Shown here piece after piece: positions 23,951-32,956 of a stretch of DNA of 44,457 bases; position 1 is the stretch's first letter; every line of letters starts with the position of its first letter. The translations under genes were made by a program, and so were the position numbers. The notes beneath the pieces were generated by a model that was not told the origin of the DNA, did no database searches, and saw only the letters and a list, made by a program, of their open reading frames with translations. The stretch is from Deltaproteobacteria bacterium (lineage in GTDB: Bacteria; Desulfobacterota; DSM-4660; Desulfatiglandales; B25-G16), in contig CP070673.1 in assembly GCA_020351915.1 (NCBI GenBank), positions 4,844,889-4,889,345 on the forward strand, given 5' to 3'.

Positions 23951-25822
23951 GTGATTAATAAGAAAGCAAAAATGCTCGGCGAAGGGCTAGATAGGATTAC
24001 CGATTCAGCCGGTATGACCGGCGCTTTATTCGCTATTCTAATAGCTATTGCCGTTTGTTATGAGATAATTGCCCGAGAGATTTTTAGCAGCCCAACCATC
24101 TGGCAAGTCGAAATAGCTATTTTTTTGGCTACTTGGGCCTGCTTTCTTGGATTAGGCTTTGGCCTGAAAGAGGGAAGCCATGTTGTAGTGGATGTTTTGG
24201 TGATTCGCCTATCTGACAAAATACGACTCGTTTTGGAAGTATTCTCTAATTTCTTGGTTATTATTTTTGCTTTGCCTATGACCTGGTATGGTGTTCCCCT
24301 GGTGCTGCAGTCCTTCCATTTGCATGAGGCAAGGGGCTTGGCGCTCAATGCACCTCTCTGGGTGGTCAAGGTGGCTGTTCCTTTTGGGACGCTTCTACTA
24401 CTTTTGCAAGCTATTAAAAGGCTGATTGCCACATGCCATTCGCTGAAGCATCAGCTTGGCCGGTTATCAGATAAGTCTTTGTTCCTACCACCATTACTCT
24501 TTGCTTTTGCAATATTTCTCTTCTGGCTGTGGTCGCTGAGTCCTTTGGTTGTGTCGCTGGTGCTACTTTTTACCTTTCTTCTTACTGGTGTGCCTGTTGC
24601 TTTCGCTTTAGGGCTTCTCGGTTATGTTGGTTACTACTACCTTATTGGCGGGATGCCTGGCATTATCACCGCGCCGTTTAAGGCATATGCTGCCCTGGAT
24701 AACTACCATATGATAGCTTTACCACTTTTCATGCTTGCCGGTCAAATCATGGGATATGGGAAGATAGCTAGTAACCTTTTTGACTTTTCTGCCAAATGGG
24801 TAGGTCATTTGCCTGGCGGCCTAGCAGTGGTAACGTTACTAGCATCCACTATTTTTTCCGCTATCTCTGGGTCAAGTACGGCTAATGCGGCTACTATGGG
24901 TATTATAGCTATACCATTGATGCTTTCTAAAGGATACAATGTGAAGCTAGCCACGGGAGTAGTCGCTGCCGGTGCCACTATAGACCTCATGATTCCGCCA
25001 AGCAATGCAATGGTGCTTTATGGAGTTCTAACTGAAGAATCCATAGGAAAGCTCTTTATGGCCGGCCTCATACCGGGACTAATAATGACAATCATGTTCG
25101 TGGCGTGGATCGTATTCTCATGTAGAAAGGAGGGCAGCTATGAGCCAATTCCGGCGGCTTCATGGAAGGAGAGGTTACTAGCTACAAAAAATTCATTCTG
25201 GGATTTACTGGCCCCTATTATTATTCTCGGAGGCATATATACAGGTATGTTTAGCCCTACCGAAGCGGGAGGGGTCGTAGTGGTATATTGTCTAGCCTTA
25301 TCTGTGGCAAGGAAGACTATCAAGCTACAAGATGCGCCTGGTCTTTTAAAGGATTCCGCGTCAGTTATTTCTCTCGTATTGGCGATTATGGTTGGAGCAG
25401 TAATCTTCGGAGATATTATCAATATGCTGCAGTTTCCCCAATCGTTTAGCCAAGCTGTAGTTTCCTCTAATTTGCCAAGCTGGGCGATAATAGGTCTAAT
25501 GATGGTTCTTCTGCTTATACTTGGCTGTTTCATGGAGGGGATAGCAATCACGGTTATTACCGTGCCAATTTTGGTGCCAGCGGTTATATCAATGGGGTAT
25601 TCCAACATTTGGTTTTGTATTATGTTCACCTTAATGATACAAATCGCACTTCTTACACCACCGATAGGATTCAATCTCTTCGTAGTTAAGGGAGTGAGCA
25701 ATGCTAAACTGGAGGATATCATAAGAGGCGTTGTGCCCTTTTTGGTGTTGTTGGTAATAGGATTGTTTATACTGGCATTTTTTCCTCAATTGAGTCTATG
25801 GCTTCCCTCTACAATGAGGTGA
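23951..25822 (+). CDS. TRAP transporter permease, fused DctQ-DctM
   Basis: This 623-residue membrane protein joins the small (DctQ, about residues 1-165) and large (DctM, about 190-623) permease subunits of a TRAP carboxylate transporter. The DctQ part has four hydrophobic segments and the typical WQVEIAIFLATWACFLGLGF block. The DctM part shows FSAISGSSTANAATMGIIAI, the PPSNAMVLYG turn, a TGMFSPTEAGGVVVVY segment and PPIGFNLFVVKG near the end, all family hallmarks. It would import an organic acid using the sodium gradient together with a periplasmic binding protein. The start is GTG 23951; the ribosome-binding site is weak. The gene order is QM then P, the reverse of the common order. The following dctP is truncated at its N-terminus, so this system may no longer work. 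Confidence 0.9.
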   Translation: MINKKAKMLGEGLDRITDSAGMTGALFAILIAIAVCYEIIAREIFSSPTIWQVEIAIFLATWACFLGLGFGLKEGSHVVVDVLVIRLSDKIRLVLEVFSNFLVIIFALPMTWYGVPLVLQSFHLHEARGLALNAPLWVVKVAVPFGTLLLLLQAIKRLIATCHSLKHQLGRLSDKSLFLPPLLFAFAIFLFWLWSLSPLVVSLVLLFTFLLTGVPVAFALGLLGYVGYYYLIGGMPGIITAPFKAYAALDNYHMIALPLFMLAGQIMGYGKIASNLFDFSAKWVGHLPGGLAVVTLLASTIFSAISGSSTANAATMGIIAIPLMLSKGYNVKLATGVVAAGATIDLMIPPSNAMVLYGVLTEESIGKLFMAGLIPGLIMTIMFVAWIVFSCRKEGSYEPIPAASWKERLLATKNSFWDLLAPIIILGGIYTGMFSPTEAGGVVVVYCLALSVARKTIKLQDAPGLLKDSASVISLVLAIMVGAVIFGDIINMLQFPQSFSQAVVSSNLPSWAIIGLMMVLLLILGCFMEGIAITVITVPILVPAVISMGYSNIWFCIMFTLMIQIALLTPPIGFNLFVVKGVSNAKLEDIIRGVVPFLVLLVIGLFILAFFPQLSLWLPSTMR

Positions 25823-25864
25823 TGGATTCACGCCCAGTGTGATTAAAAAACTTTAGCACTGCCA

Positions 25865-26773
25865 TTGTTTTCAGCGAATCCATTGACAGAAATGGTTTTG
25901 AGTTTCAAAAAGAAGGCTGAGGAACGGACTAAGGGGCGCCTTAAGATTGAAGTTTACCCGAATGGTTCTTTATTTAAAGACAAGGAAATACATATTGCTC
26001 GCAGTCAAGGGATGGTAGAGATGGGAATAAACGGCCTCGCTTGGATGGCAGAGTCTCTACCCCTTTCACTGGCATTAGCGTCAGGTGTTATTTACTCCAG
26101 TAGAGAGCAGTTTTGGCGCTGCGCAGACGGTGATCTAGGTAAGATGTGGGCAAAAGAGCTGGAGACCAAATTGAATACCAAGCTACTAAGCTTCATGAGT
26201 CACGGTCCCTCCAGAGTTTTGGTGTGTACCAAGAAGCTCATCCGGGAGCCAGGAGATTTGAAAGGGCTCAGATGGAGAGCTCCCGGTATCGCCTTCGAAC
26301 AATATTTTCTATCACTGGGAGTCTCCCCGGTTCGCATGTCGGTGAGTGATGTGTATATAGCTATGGAGCGCGGGACTATTGATGGAGTGGCTTCTAGTGA
26401 CCGTGCCTATCGTAGCTTCAAGTGGCATGAAGTAGCACGCTACCTCACTGATTTCACTGTGGACAGTGACAATGCTGTTGCTGTGGCTATAAATCTAGCT
26501 ACATGGAATAAACTACCCGGTGATATTCAGAAAATCCTTCTCGAATTGGCTGAAGAGTTGAGTGAATGGAGCAAAACCGAGAGTTACCGCCTCAGTGATG
26601 AGAATTGGAAGGTAATAAGGCAGCTTCCGAATATAGAAATTTATGTTATGCCACCTGAAAAGGCAAAGGACTGGTATGATCGGACTTTTCCGGACCAAAT
26701 GCTTATGATCGAGAAGAAACTAGGCAAGGAGCGGACAGGCCAACTAGCTAAAATACTAGAGAAGTACAGGTAA
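25865..26773 (+). pseudogene. TRAP transporter substrate-binding protein DctP, N-terminally truncated
   Basis: A frame of about 300 codons encodes most of a DctP-type binding protein: KKKAEERTKGRLKIEVYPNG, then the KDKEIHIARSQGMVEMGING lobe, DLKGLRWRAPG, and SDVYIAMERGTIDGV, which carries the helix facing the ligand site. The frame begins only at TTG 25865 (a stop lies eight codons upstream), directly at FSANPLTEMVLSF. The signal peptide and first beta strand, about 50 residues in the family, are missing, and only 42 nt separate the frame from the permease stop. Without a signal peptide the product cannot reach the periplasm, so I call it a pseudogene. An unusual fusion or a sequencing error upstream is the alternative. 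Confidence 0.7.
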
Positions 26774-27222
26774 AGAGAAGTGTAAGATTTTTAAGGTCAC
26801 CTTCAGGGTAAGCAAAGAGGCGGTGACTTCAGTAATACTGAAGAAGACGCTGTGTTCAAATGTGTAAGTACACGCTTTAAGATGAAGGAGATGTTTAGAT
26901 GGAAATGCCCGACTTTGCGAAGCGAGGAAATATAGAAAGTTGAGCATTTTTCATCTAAAAATTGTTTTTGTGATTAAGGGAGACGAAGTGACGAATAATA
27001 CTCGGCGTAAGATTGTTCTCTGGGTCTCGGAACAAGCTCTGCATTCTCTGCGAGTATCATGCCACTGCTTCAGTTCCCTTTAGGCTTCGACTAAAAGAGA
27101 CCACAAGGTATGGGTTGCCTTCTTAAGCTGTCCAGGGGAGAGCCTGAAAAAACTTGATGGGATAAGAGCAACCAAAGGCAAGGCTTTCGCCCTCATCTCT
27201 CTTGACATTTAGGTTATTTTGT
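26774..27222. other. Intergenic region with a 17-bp perfect palindrome
   Basis: No gene is recognisable; a 13-codon ORF at about 26900 (MEMPDFAKRGNIES) has a ribosome-binding site but is too short to assign. CTTCAGTA-A-TACTGAAG at 26827-26843 is a perfect palindrome and may be an operator or a short hairpin. Confidence 0.4.
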
Positions 27223-28442
27223 ATCACTCCTGTCCAAAATCGGTTTTTGAGAGAACCGATTGAAAATGTCCTCCAAGTGGGAACCGTTTGTCTAACCAAG
27301 ACAGGGGGAAAACCCCAGCAAGGAGGACTGAGTAATGGTACGTTGTGCAAGCCTTTTTAGTCAAATGGTTGCTCTTTTCAATCGCCTACAATTCTATCAT
27401 CTGGTTGTGGAGCACCGGGCTGAGCGATATTCGAAAGGTCATAGTTCAGGGGATCATTTTGTCGCCATGTTTTTTGCCAACTCGCCCACGCCAAAAGCCT
27501 GCGAGACATCTGTGGGGGCGCTCTCCCTCGATAGCACCACTATTTCCCTCTGTTTGTCTCTTTTCCCATGGGCTGAGTCCCGGCGAACCAACGGGGCGGT
27601 CAAACTTCAATTCCTGCTTGACCAGGACGGATACTTTCCCACCTAAGCCTGTATGAGCGAGGGAAGAAAGCATGATGTTACCATCGCCCGAAGAGTGTCT
27701 ATCCCACGGGGTTCCATCGCGGTTTTGGATCGTGGCAACAATGACTATAAACTATTTGCCTCCTGGATCGAGAATGGAATTTACTTTGTCACCCGTATGA
27801 AAGACAATGCCGATTACACGGTTGCGGAGGAAAGAATAACCCCTCGAAACCTTGACGTGCTATGGGATCAACTGATCCAATTCAACGGCTACTATACCCA
27901 CAAGAATTGCCCGCATCTCGTTCGGAAAGTGACGGTTTGGGACAATGAAAACGATCGGGTAATCGTCGTGCTCACCAATCACCTCAAATTGAGGGCTACG
28001 ACCATATCAAGAATCTATAAGGGCCGCTGGCAGATTGAACTCTTCTTCAGACCGCTGAAACAGAATTTTGAGATCAAACCCTTCGTGGTAACGACCAAAA
28101 CGCCCTTTACATTAAAATTAAAATCTGGAAAGCTTTGATAGCCATGTTCCGCATCAAGTTCCTTCGGTTAAAACCCAAATTCACTCGGCCCTTGGCGAAC
28201 CTGATGGCGTTCCTGTGCTGGAACTTCTCTCCGTATCGTCATTTGAGGGAATGGATCGATAATCCATTAGACATACCACCATGAGAACCCCAGTCCGTCC
28301 GATATGCACTCCCGTTGGCCAGAGTTGGACAATATCACACAAAAAGCTCAACCTAAACCCAGGGGAGGCCATAAGGCACTGCTAATTTACTGAAATCACG
28401 TTGTCGAAATCAGAAGATCAACCGTTTTTGGACACCAGTGAT
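27223..28442 (+). mobile_element. IS4-family-like insertion sequence, degenerate, with both terminal inverted repeats
   Basis: The left end ATCACTCCTGTCCAAAATCG (27223-27242) and the right end, read on the minus strand as ATCACTGGTGTCCAAAAACG (28442-28423), agree at 17 of 20 positions. They enclose 1220 bp with a broken DDE transposase. Related ends occur at 32615 and 32893. No clear target duplication was seen. Confidence 0.75.
27335..28284 (+). pseudogene. IS4-type DDE transposase, with internal deletion and frameshifts
   Basis: The gene starts at ATG 27335 after AAGGAGGACTGAGTA with MVRCASLFSQMVALFNRLQF, a typical IS4-group N-terminus. A frame change follows near FCQLAHAKSLREICGG, and an internal piece of roughly 70 residues is missing before LDSTTISLCLSLFPWA, the segment with the first catalytic Asp. 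The frame resumes with GKHDVTIARRVSIPRGSIAV followed by LDRGNNDYKLF, carrying the second Asp. IYKGRWQIELFFRPLKQNF, with the Y-(2)-R-(3)-E-(6)-K signature, is present at 28011-28067. Another frameshift in a run of As near 28118 separates the tail, which ends at TGA 28282-28284. It is inactive. Confidence 0.85.
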
Positions 28443-28592
28443 TCTATATATTATTTTACAAAGAACCTTTCGGTCACAGTTAATATGATTTAAATCGTCC
28501 CTCGCGACGAATTTTTCCACACAATCTAAAATAGAGCCACTGATAGGTTATATTATGCCGTCCGTGCTTGGAGCTAAAGGAGGCGAACAATC

Positions 28593-29780
28593 TTGAAGGC
28601 GTTGATCATAGGCGGGACCGGCCCGACAGGTCCATACGTTGTTGAAGGGTTACTTGACCGGGGGTACCAAGTTACGATTTTTCACTCGGGACAGCACGAG
28701 GCGGAGTTTACCCGCCCGGTCGAACACCTACATGGCGATCCACATTTCCAAGAGACCATGCAGGAGACCCTGGGTAATCGTACTTACGACCTCATAGTGT
28801 TCATGTATGGACGCCTACGAATCGCAGCGGAGGTGGCCAAAGGCCGGACGGGTCGTTTCATCGCCGTGGCGGGATCGGGTGGGTATGCCAGGTCTAAGGA
28901 TCCTCGGTGGGGTCCCTTAGGGAAGTCGTTTGCTCCTAATGAGGACGGTGTCTGGCAGATAGACCCGGAAGTGGACAAGTTTCACTACCTGATGCATATA
29001 AGCCAGGAAAAGGTTCTAGAGATCTATCGTGAGGGGCACTACAACGCCACCATTATTCGCCCACCCAATATGTATGGCCCTCGGCAGATGGCACCTGAGG
29101 AGTGGTGCATTATCCGACGCATCTTGGACGGGAGAAAGAAAATGATTATGGCCGACGGCGGGTTGAAGATTGAAGCGCGCATCTATGTGGAGAACTCGGC
29201 GCGTGCCGTGCTGTTGGCAGTGGATAAACCGCAGGAATCCGCAGGCAAGCGATACAACGTGAGAGACGAGCGCCTCTATACGATACGACAGCGGATCGAG
29301 CTCGTGGGGAGGACCATGGGACATGAGTTTGATTTTGTAGATATGCCCTACGCCCTCGCAAAGCCATGCCACGTGCTGTGGCGACACCGCCAGGAACACA
29401 TGGTAGTGGATGACAGCCGCATTCGTAGGGAGTTGGGCTACCGCGACTTGGTTCGGGCAGAGGAGGCTATTCCCAGAACAGTCCAATGGCTATTGGAACA
29501 CCGGCCACGGCCTGGCGGTGAGGCGGAGACCCAGTTGGGAGACCCCTTTGATTACGCTGCGGAGGACGAGCTTATCCACGCCTGGGAACAGTGTAGAGCT
29601 AGAGTCGAGGATGTCCCTTTCAGCCTTCCTACGCCGGCGCACCGATACCGCCACCCGAAAACTCCTGGCGAGATGTGGCGGCGGCCGGAATCTAGCTCCT
29701 ACGCAAGCCTGCTGGGAGATGAGGAACGGGCATTGCGCGGACAAGAGTCGGGGAAGCGTACCAAGGGCCATAAATTTTGA
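28593..29780 (+). CDS. NAD(P)-dependent epimerase/dehydratase-like (extended SDR) protein
   Basis: This 395-residue protein has the N-terminal Rossmann fold of extended short-chain dehydrogenases: MKALIIGGTGPTGPYVVEGL with the GGTGxTG dinucleotide motif. The family's IIRPPNMYGPRQ substrate-side block is near residue 155. The catalytic Tyr-x3-Lys is not kept: the expected place reads HISQEK, with Ile four residues before the Lys. It may have lost classical SDR chemistry or act as a nucleotide-sugar or NAD-binding protein. The C-terminal 80 residues, rich in Arg, Pro and Glu, have no family match I recognise. The start is TTG 28593 after AAAGGAGGCGAACAATC. Third-codon positions look distinctly richer in G and C than in neighbours, and it sits right after an IS4 element, both suggesting transfer from elsewhere. 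It converges with the flavoprotein gene. Confidence 0.75.
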   Translation: MKALIIGGTGPTGPYVVEGLLDRGYQVTIFHSGQHEAEFTRPVEHLHGDPHFQETMQETLGNRTYDLIVFMYGRLRIAAEVAKGRTGRFIAVAGSGGYARSKDPRWGPLGKSFAPNEDGVWQIDPEVDKFHYLMHISQEKVLEIYREGHYNATIIRPPNMYGPRQMAPEEWCIIRRILDGRKKMIMADGGLKIEARIYVENSARAVLLAVDKPQESAGKRYNVRDERLYTIRQRIELVGRTMGHEFDFVDMPYALAKPCHVLWRHRQEHMVVDDSRIRRELGYRDLVRAEEAIPRTVQWLLEHRPRPGGEAETQLGDPFDYAAEDELIHAWEQCRARVEDVPFSLPTPAHRYRHPKTPGEMWRRPESSSYASLLGDEERALRGQESGKRTKGHKF

Positions 29781-29871
29781 AGTGCTCTAACCCATTCATG
29801 TGAGACTATCTCGGCTATCAAATGAAGCTGAGGAGCCCGCACCTCAAAGCTTGCCCTCTCGTTTATCTTGT

Positions 29872-31527
29872 TTACCCCCAAGTAGTTTCGGTAAGCACGT
29901 TGTCTGCGGCTATCAAACCCGAAGTAAAGAACTCAGAAACATCTCCACAACCATTGTAGTAGGGGCCCCAGAGTGAGCCACATTCACCTATGGCATATAG
30001 CCTGGGGATGGGCCTATTGTTCACGTCTAAGACTCTTTGCTTGGCATCGTGCTTTGGGCCTCCGTGCGTATTCACGAAAGTCGGAAACATTGGTCCTATT
30101 GCGTAGTAGGGGGGAGTATCAATTGGCACAATAAAATCCTTTCTCTGAAAATCTGGATCTGACCCGGACTTGCAGTTTGTGTTGTACCTGTCTAAAGTTG
30201 TTTTCAGCACGCGCGGGGTTATGTTACCTCCCCTGGTCACGCCTTCAATGAAAGGAAACTTGCACTTCAGTGCCAGGTCTTCTATAGTATCTGCTCTCAC
30301 AACCCAACCCTTCTCAATTTCCTTGATGTTGTCCTTACTCCAGGGTGGCGTAGTGTTATTCATAACCTGCATGACAGGACCCACGGACCTAGACTTCTCA
30401 TCGAATATCTGGAACGCAGGAACATTTCTGAATTGGGCGACTTCGGTATCGAAAGAGAACCAGGTTTCGCGATTCCGCGACCCGTGATGCAGTGTGAGCA
30501 TTGGTGCAGTCTCGTTATGGAATCTGTTACCATATTTATTTACCCAGATGATAGAACCCGCGTTCTTAAATACGGGGGTATCGTATCTTTCGTAAGTCGC
30601 GTATACTAGGTTATTGTCGACCTTGATGCTCCAATACAGGGGCCCAGACACTGAGTTCATATGCCACAGCTGAGCACCCACCTCTTCTGCCATCCTGACC
30701 CCGTCCCCTGTAAGGGACGGACTGCCCATGAAGTGAATCGGACAATGGGTAATGTATTGTTTGCACATCTCTTCGTTGAACTCAATCCCACCGCACGCCA
30801 GGACCGTGGCCCTCCTGCCTTTGACGGCAACCTCCTTCCCACTACTATCGGCAATTACGCCAAGGACCTCCTTCGTATTTGCGTCTTGAACAAGTCTTAC
30901 CGCCGGAGTGCTGTATTCTATTTCCACTCCCGCTGCTTCGGCAAGCTTAGCTAGAGCATTGAATAAGATTGGACCTCCAGCAGTCAAAACTCCAGGGATA
31001 TTTAAAAGATTAAGCGCCCGCACAGCCTCAGCACCTGGAGCGGCTGGCCATTCAGGAAAGATGCCGTCAATTCTGGAGGGCTGTGGATTATCCGCGAGCG
31101 GAAGGCCTAATCTCCGATAGATTTGAGGAATATCTTTAAGCCGTTGAATGTATGCACGGAGCACGTCTTCCTCAGTTTGCCCACTGCACATCCACTTCAT
31201 GTATTCCAGCATCTTCGCATCATCTGTTGAGCAGAGAAATCTAGGCCCAGCGATACATGCTGAGTTGCCACCTCCGAAGGCCGCCTTCTCTAGAATTAAC
31301 ACCTTGGCTCCCCATTCAGCCACCGTAAGCCCAAGCGTTGCTCCGGCACCCCCGTAGCCAATAATGACCACGTCTGCTTCCTTGTCCCATTTGTCCGGTA
31401 GCCAGGGTTTTTCCTCTCTTGAGAATACCTGGCTTCCTGTGGCACGACCAACCATATCCGCGTTGACTCCAACGACAGAATCTCTTCTTGATATTTCGCG
31501 GGATTCTTTCTTATTTTTTTGCGACAC
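29872..31527 (-). CDS. FAD-dependent oxidoreductase of the fumarate reductase / 3-ketosteroid dehydrogenase type
   Basis: This 551-residue flavoprotein has the dinucleotide-binding motif DVVIIGYGGAGATLGLTVAE at about residues 52-71, then KVLILEKAAFGGGNSACIAG. A middle part with ATVLACGGIEFNEEMCKQY and SLTGDGVRMAEEVGAQLWHM is typical of FAD_binding_2 enzymes. The end has PRLYAIGECGSLWGPYYNG followed by a CGDVSEFFTSG segment that closes the FAD site. Family members reduce or oxidise C=C bonds (fumarate, urocanate, ketosteroids, flavocytochrome substrates); the substrate is unknown. The N-terminus has SRRDSVVGV, which recalls a Tat signal, but the following residues are not hydrophobic enough, so a cytoplasmic protein is likelier. 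The start is GTG after AAAGGAGGAGAAACGA. It stands alone on the minus strand, convergent with the epimerase-like gene. Confidence 0.88.
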   Translation of the reverse strand: MSQKNKKESREISRRDSVVGVNADMVGRATGSQVFSREEKPWLPDKWDKEADVVIIGYGGAGATLGLTVAEWGAKVLILEKAAFGGGNSACIAGPRFLCSTDDAKMLEYMKWMCSGQTEEDVLRAYIQRLKDIPQIYRRLGLPLADNPQPSRIDGIFPEWPAAPGAEAVRALNLLNIPGVLTAGGPILFNALAKLAEAAGVEIEYSTPAVRLVQDANTKEVLGVIADSSGKEVAVKGRRATVLACGGIEFNEEMCKQYITHCPIHFMGSPSLTGDGVRMAEEVGAQLWHMNSVSGPLYWSIKVDNNLVYATYERYDTPVFKNAGSIIWVNKYGNRFHNETAPMLTLHHGSRNRETWFSFDTEVAQFRNVPAFQIFDEKSRSVGPVMQVMNNTTPPWSKDNIKEIEKGWVVRADTIEDLALKCKFPFIEGVTRGGNITPRVLKTTLDRYNTNCKSGSDPDFQRKDFIVPIDTPPYYAIGPMFPTFVNTHGGPKHDAKQRVLDVNNRPIPRLYAIGECGSLWGPYYNGCGDVSEFFTSGLIAADNVLTETTWG

Positions 31528-31869
31528 TCGTTTCTCCTCCTTTTCGTTATTCCAGGCTTTGACTCTGCCCCGGTTCTTTACTTTTTGGTAAGCTTATACC
31601 TAAATTTTGAACAAAGTAAGGTTGTTGGAGTTCTGTGACTCCATTTTCAGTATATCTGCCAGAGGTTGTTTTTTTGGAGTTTCATTCTATCGACGAGTGT
31701 TTTTCACCTCCTCGTGCAATGAATTTTTTGCACGTCAACAATTCAAAGCAAACCGACAAGGCCACAAGCCGGATTCCAGCCATGGCCGGACCCGAGATTG
31801 AGCCTGGTCAAGGAACTTGAGAAACTCCAGCAAAGCGGGTGTCCTTGTATCATAGACTGAGAATTTTAC
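31528..31869. other. Intergenic region between the flavoprotein gene and an IS1380-like remnant
   Basis: It holds the leader of the flavoprotein gene (read on the minus strand) and then sequence without coding signatures. It probably includes the eroded outer end of the IS1380-like element. No confident promoter was picked out. Confidence 0.4.
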
Positions 31870-32614
31870 CTAGTCGCGGTTGTTATGGAACACAAGTTTT
31901 GCACCTATGTGCAGAAGCTTCAACTGGGCAACCCACACCGTGTTGTCCTTAATACCCCTGAATAGGTTAGTGTTTTCAGAAGTGCAGTTGTGGGCAGTAG
32001 CTTCCTGGGCCATGATCTCGAAATACCGCCATACGTTATAGGCCAACATCACGATCTGAAGGTAGGCATAGTTGTTTTTCAATTTGGCTGTGGGTATGGC
32101 ATCGAGACCCTCACGCTTGGCTTCTCCGACCAGGTTCTCCGCATCTGCTCTGTTATCATATAGGGCGATAATTTTGTGGGGCTTTCCGCTCAGGCTGGTA
32201 CAGAAGATGCGATACGTATACCGATCATCTTCAAATAGTTCGTATTGTAAAGGCTTTCCAGAGGGAGACTTTAACTCTTTACTTAAAGTGTCACCCTTAC
32301 GAAGTTTCCCGAGAAGGTATTCTCTGGTTTCATCGATGAAATAAAGAACAGGTCGGTATGCCTTTTTCCCTTGTGTTGAGGATTATAACCCTTGCGACCG
32401 CCCTGCTGATTACCATAAATGGTTTCGGCAGTCGTATCAATACTGGCATGAATCTTCTGATATTTAAGATGGCACTGCTGCCAAACACGTTCTCTTAATA
32501 TACTCATGATTTTCAATAATGAGTTGGCCTGATTAATCCCAAGACTGTCTACATAGCGCCAGAAGGTGCTGGCGGCATCCAAACGAACATATATGAAATG
32601 CCGCAATAGTTGCT
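31870..32614 (-). pseudogene. IS1380-family transposase fragment, N-terminus lost and frameshifted
   Basis: Minus-strand frames spell the C-terminal two thirds of a transposase of the IS1380 type. RLDAASTFWRYVDSLGINQA is followed by ASIDTTAETIYGNQQGGRKG, the region with the first catalytic Asp. After a frameshift at about 32340-32360 comes VLYFIDETREYLLGKLRKGD, then IALYDNRADAENLVGEAKRE with the last acidic residue, and NVWRYFEIMAQE near the end. The N-terminal part is cut off at 32614, exactly where a terminal repeat of the IS4-type element begins (32615), so a second element or its remnant inserted here. It is of a different subtype from the IS1380-like copy at 3027. Confidence 0.8.
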
Positions 32615-32893
32615 ATCACTGCTGTCCAAAACAAATCGAAATCGGCTGTTTTGGACAGATAACTGGCTGATTTTATACTATGCCCCTTGGTATTTAGAAT
32701 TCAGGTTGTCTTGAGTTGAGGATGCTGTCCAGAAACGGCAATGTTTGATGAAATAAGTATCCCTAATAGTTTCGACCCTTGAAAAGCCTCAAAATAAGAC
32801 TATTCAGAGAGACCACTTCAATTACAAATGAGTGATCCTATACTCTTAAGGTTCAAATGGTATCCAAAAAAAACCGATTTTCGACAAGAGTGA
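32615..32893. mobile_element. Cluster of IS4-type terminal repeats, possible MITE or deletion derivative
   Basis: ATCACTGCTGTCCAAAAC at 32615-32632 and, inverted, CTCACTCTTGTCGAAAATCGG (minus strand of about 32873-32893) match the ends of the IS4-type element at 27223-28442. They enclose about 280 bp with no coding frame. Inside are a second inverted end GTTTTGGACAG (32647-32657), which forms an 11-bp inverted pair with CTGTCCAAAAC, and a further half-site CTGTCCAGAAACGG at about 32724. This looks like a non-autonomous derivative or several stacked IS ends. Confidence 0.5.
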
Positions 32894-32956
32894 GTTGCTA
32901 TGTTAATTAGGAATCGATCAACTAGAACCCGATAAGGCTCAAGGAAGTAATCGACT

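Noticed and set aside
31440-31527. Tat signal peptide on the flavoprotein
   Set aside because: An SRRD pair is present, but the residues after it are not hydrophobic enough and include charged residues.
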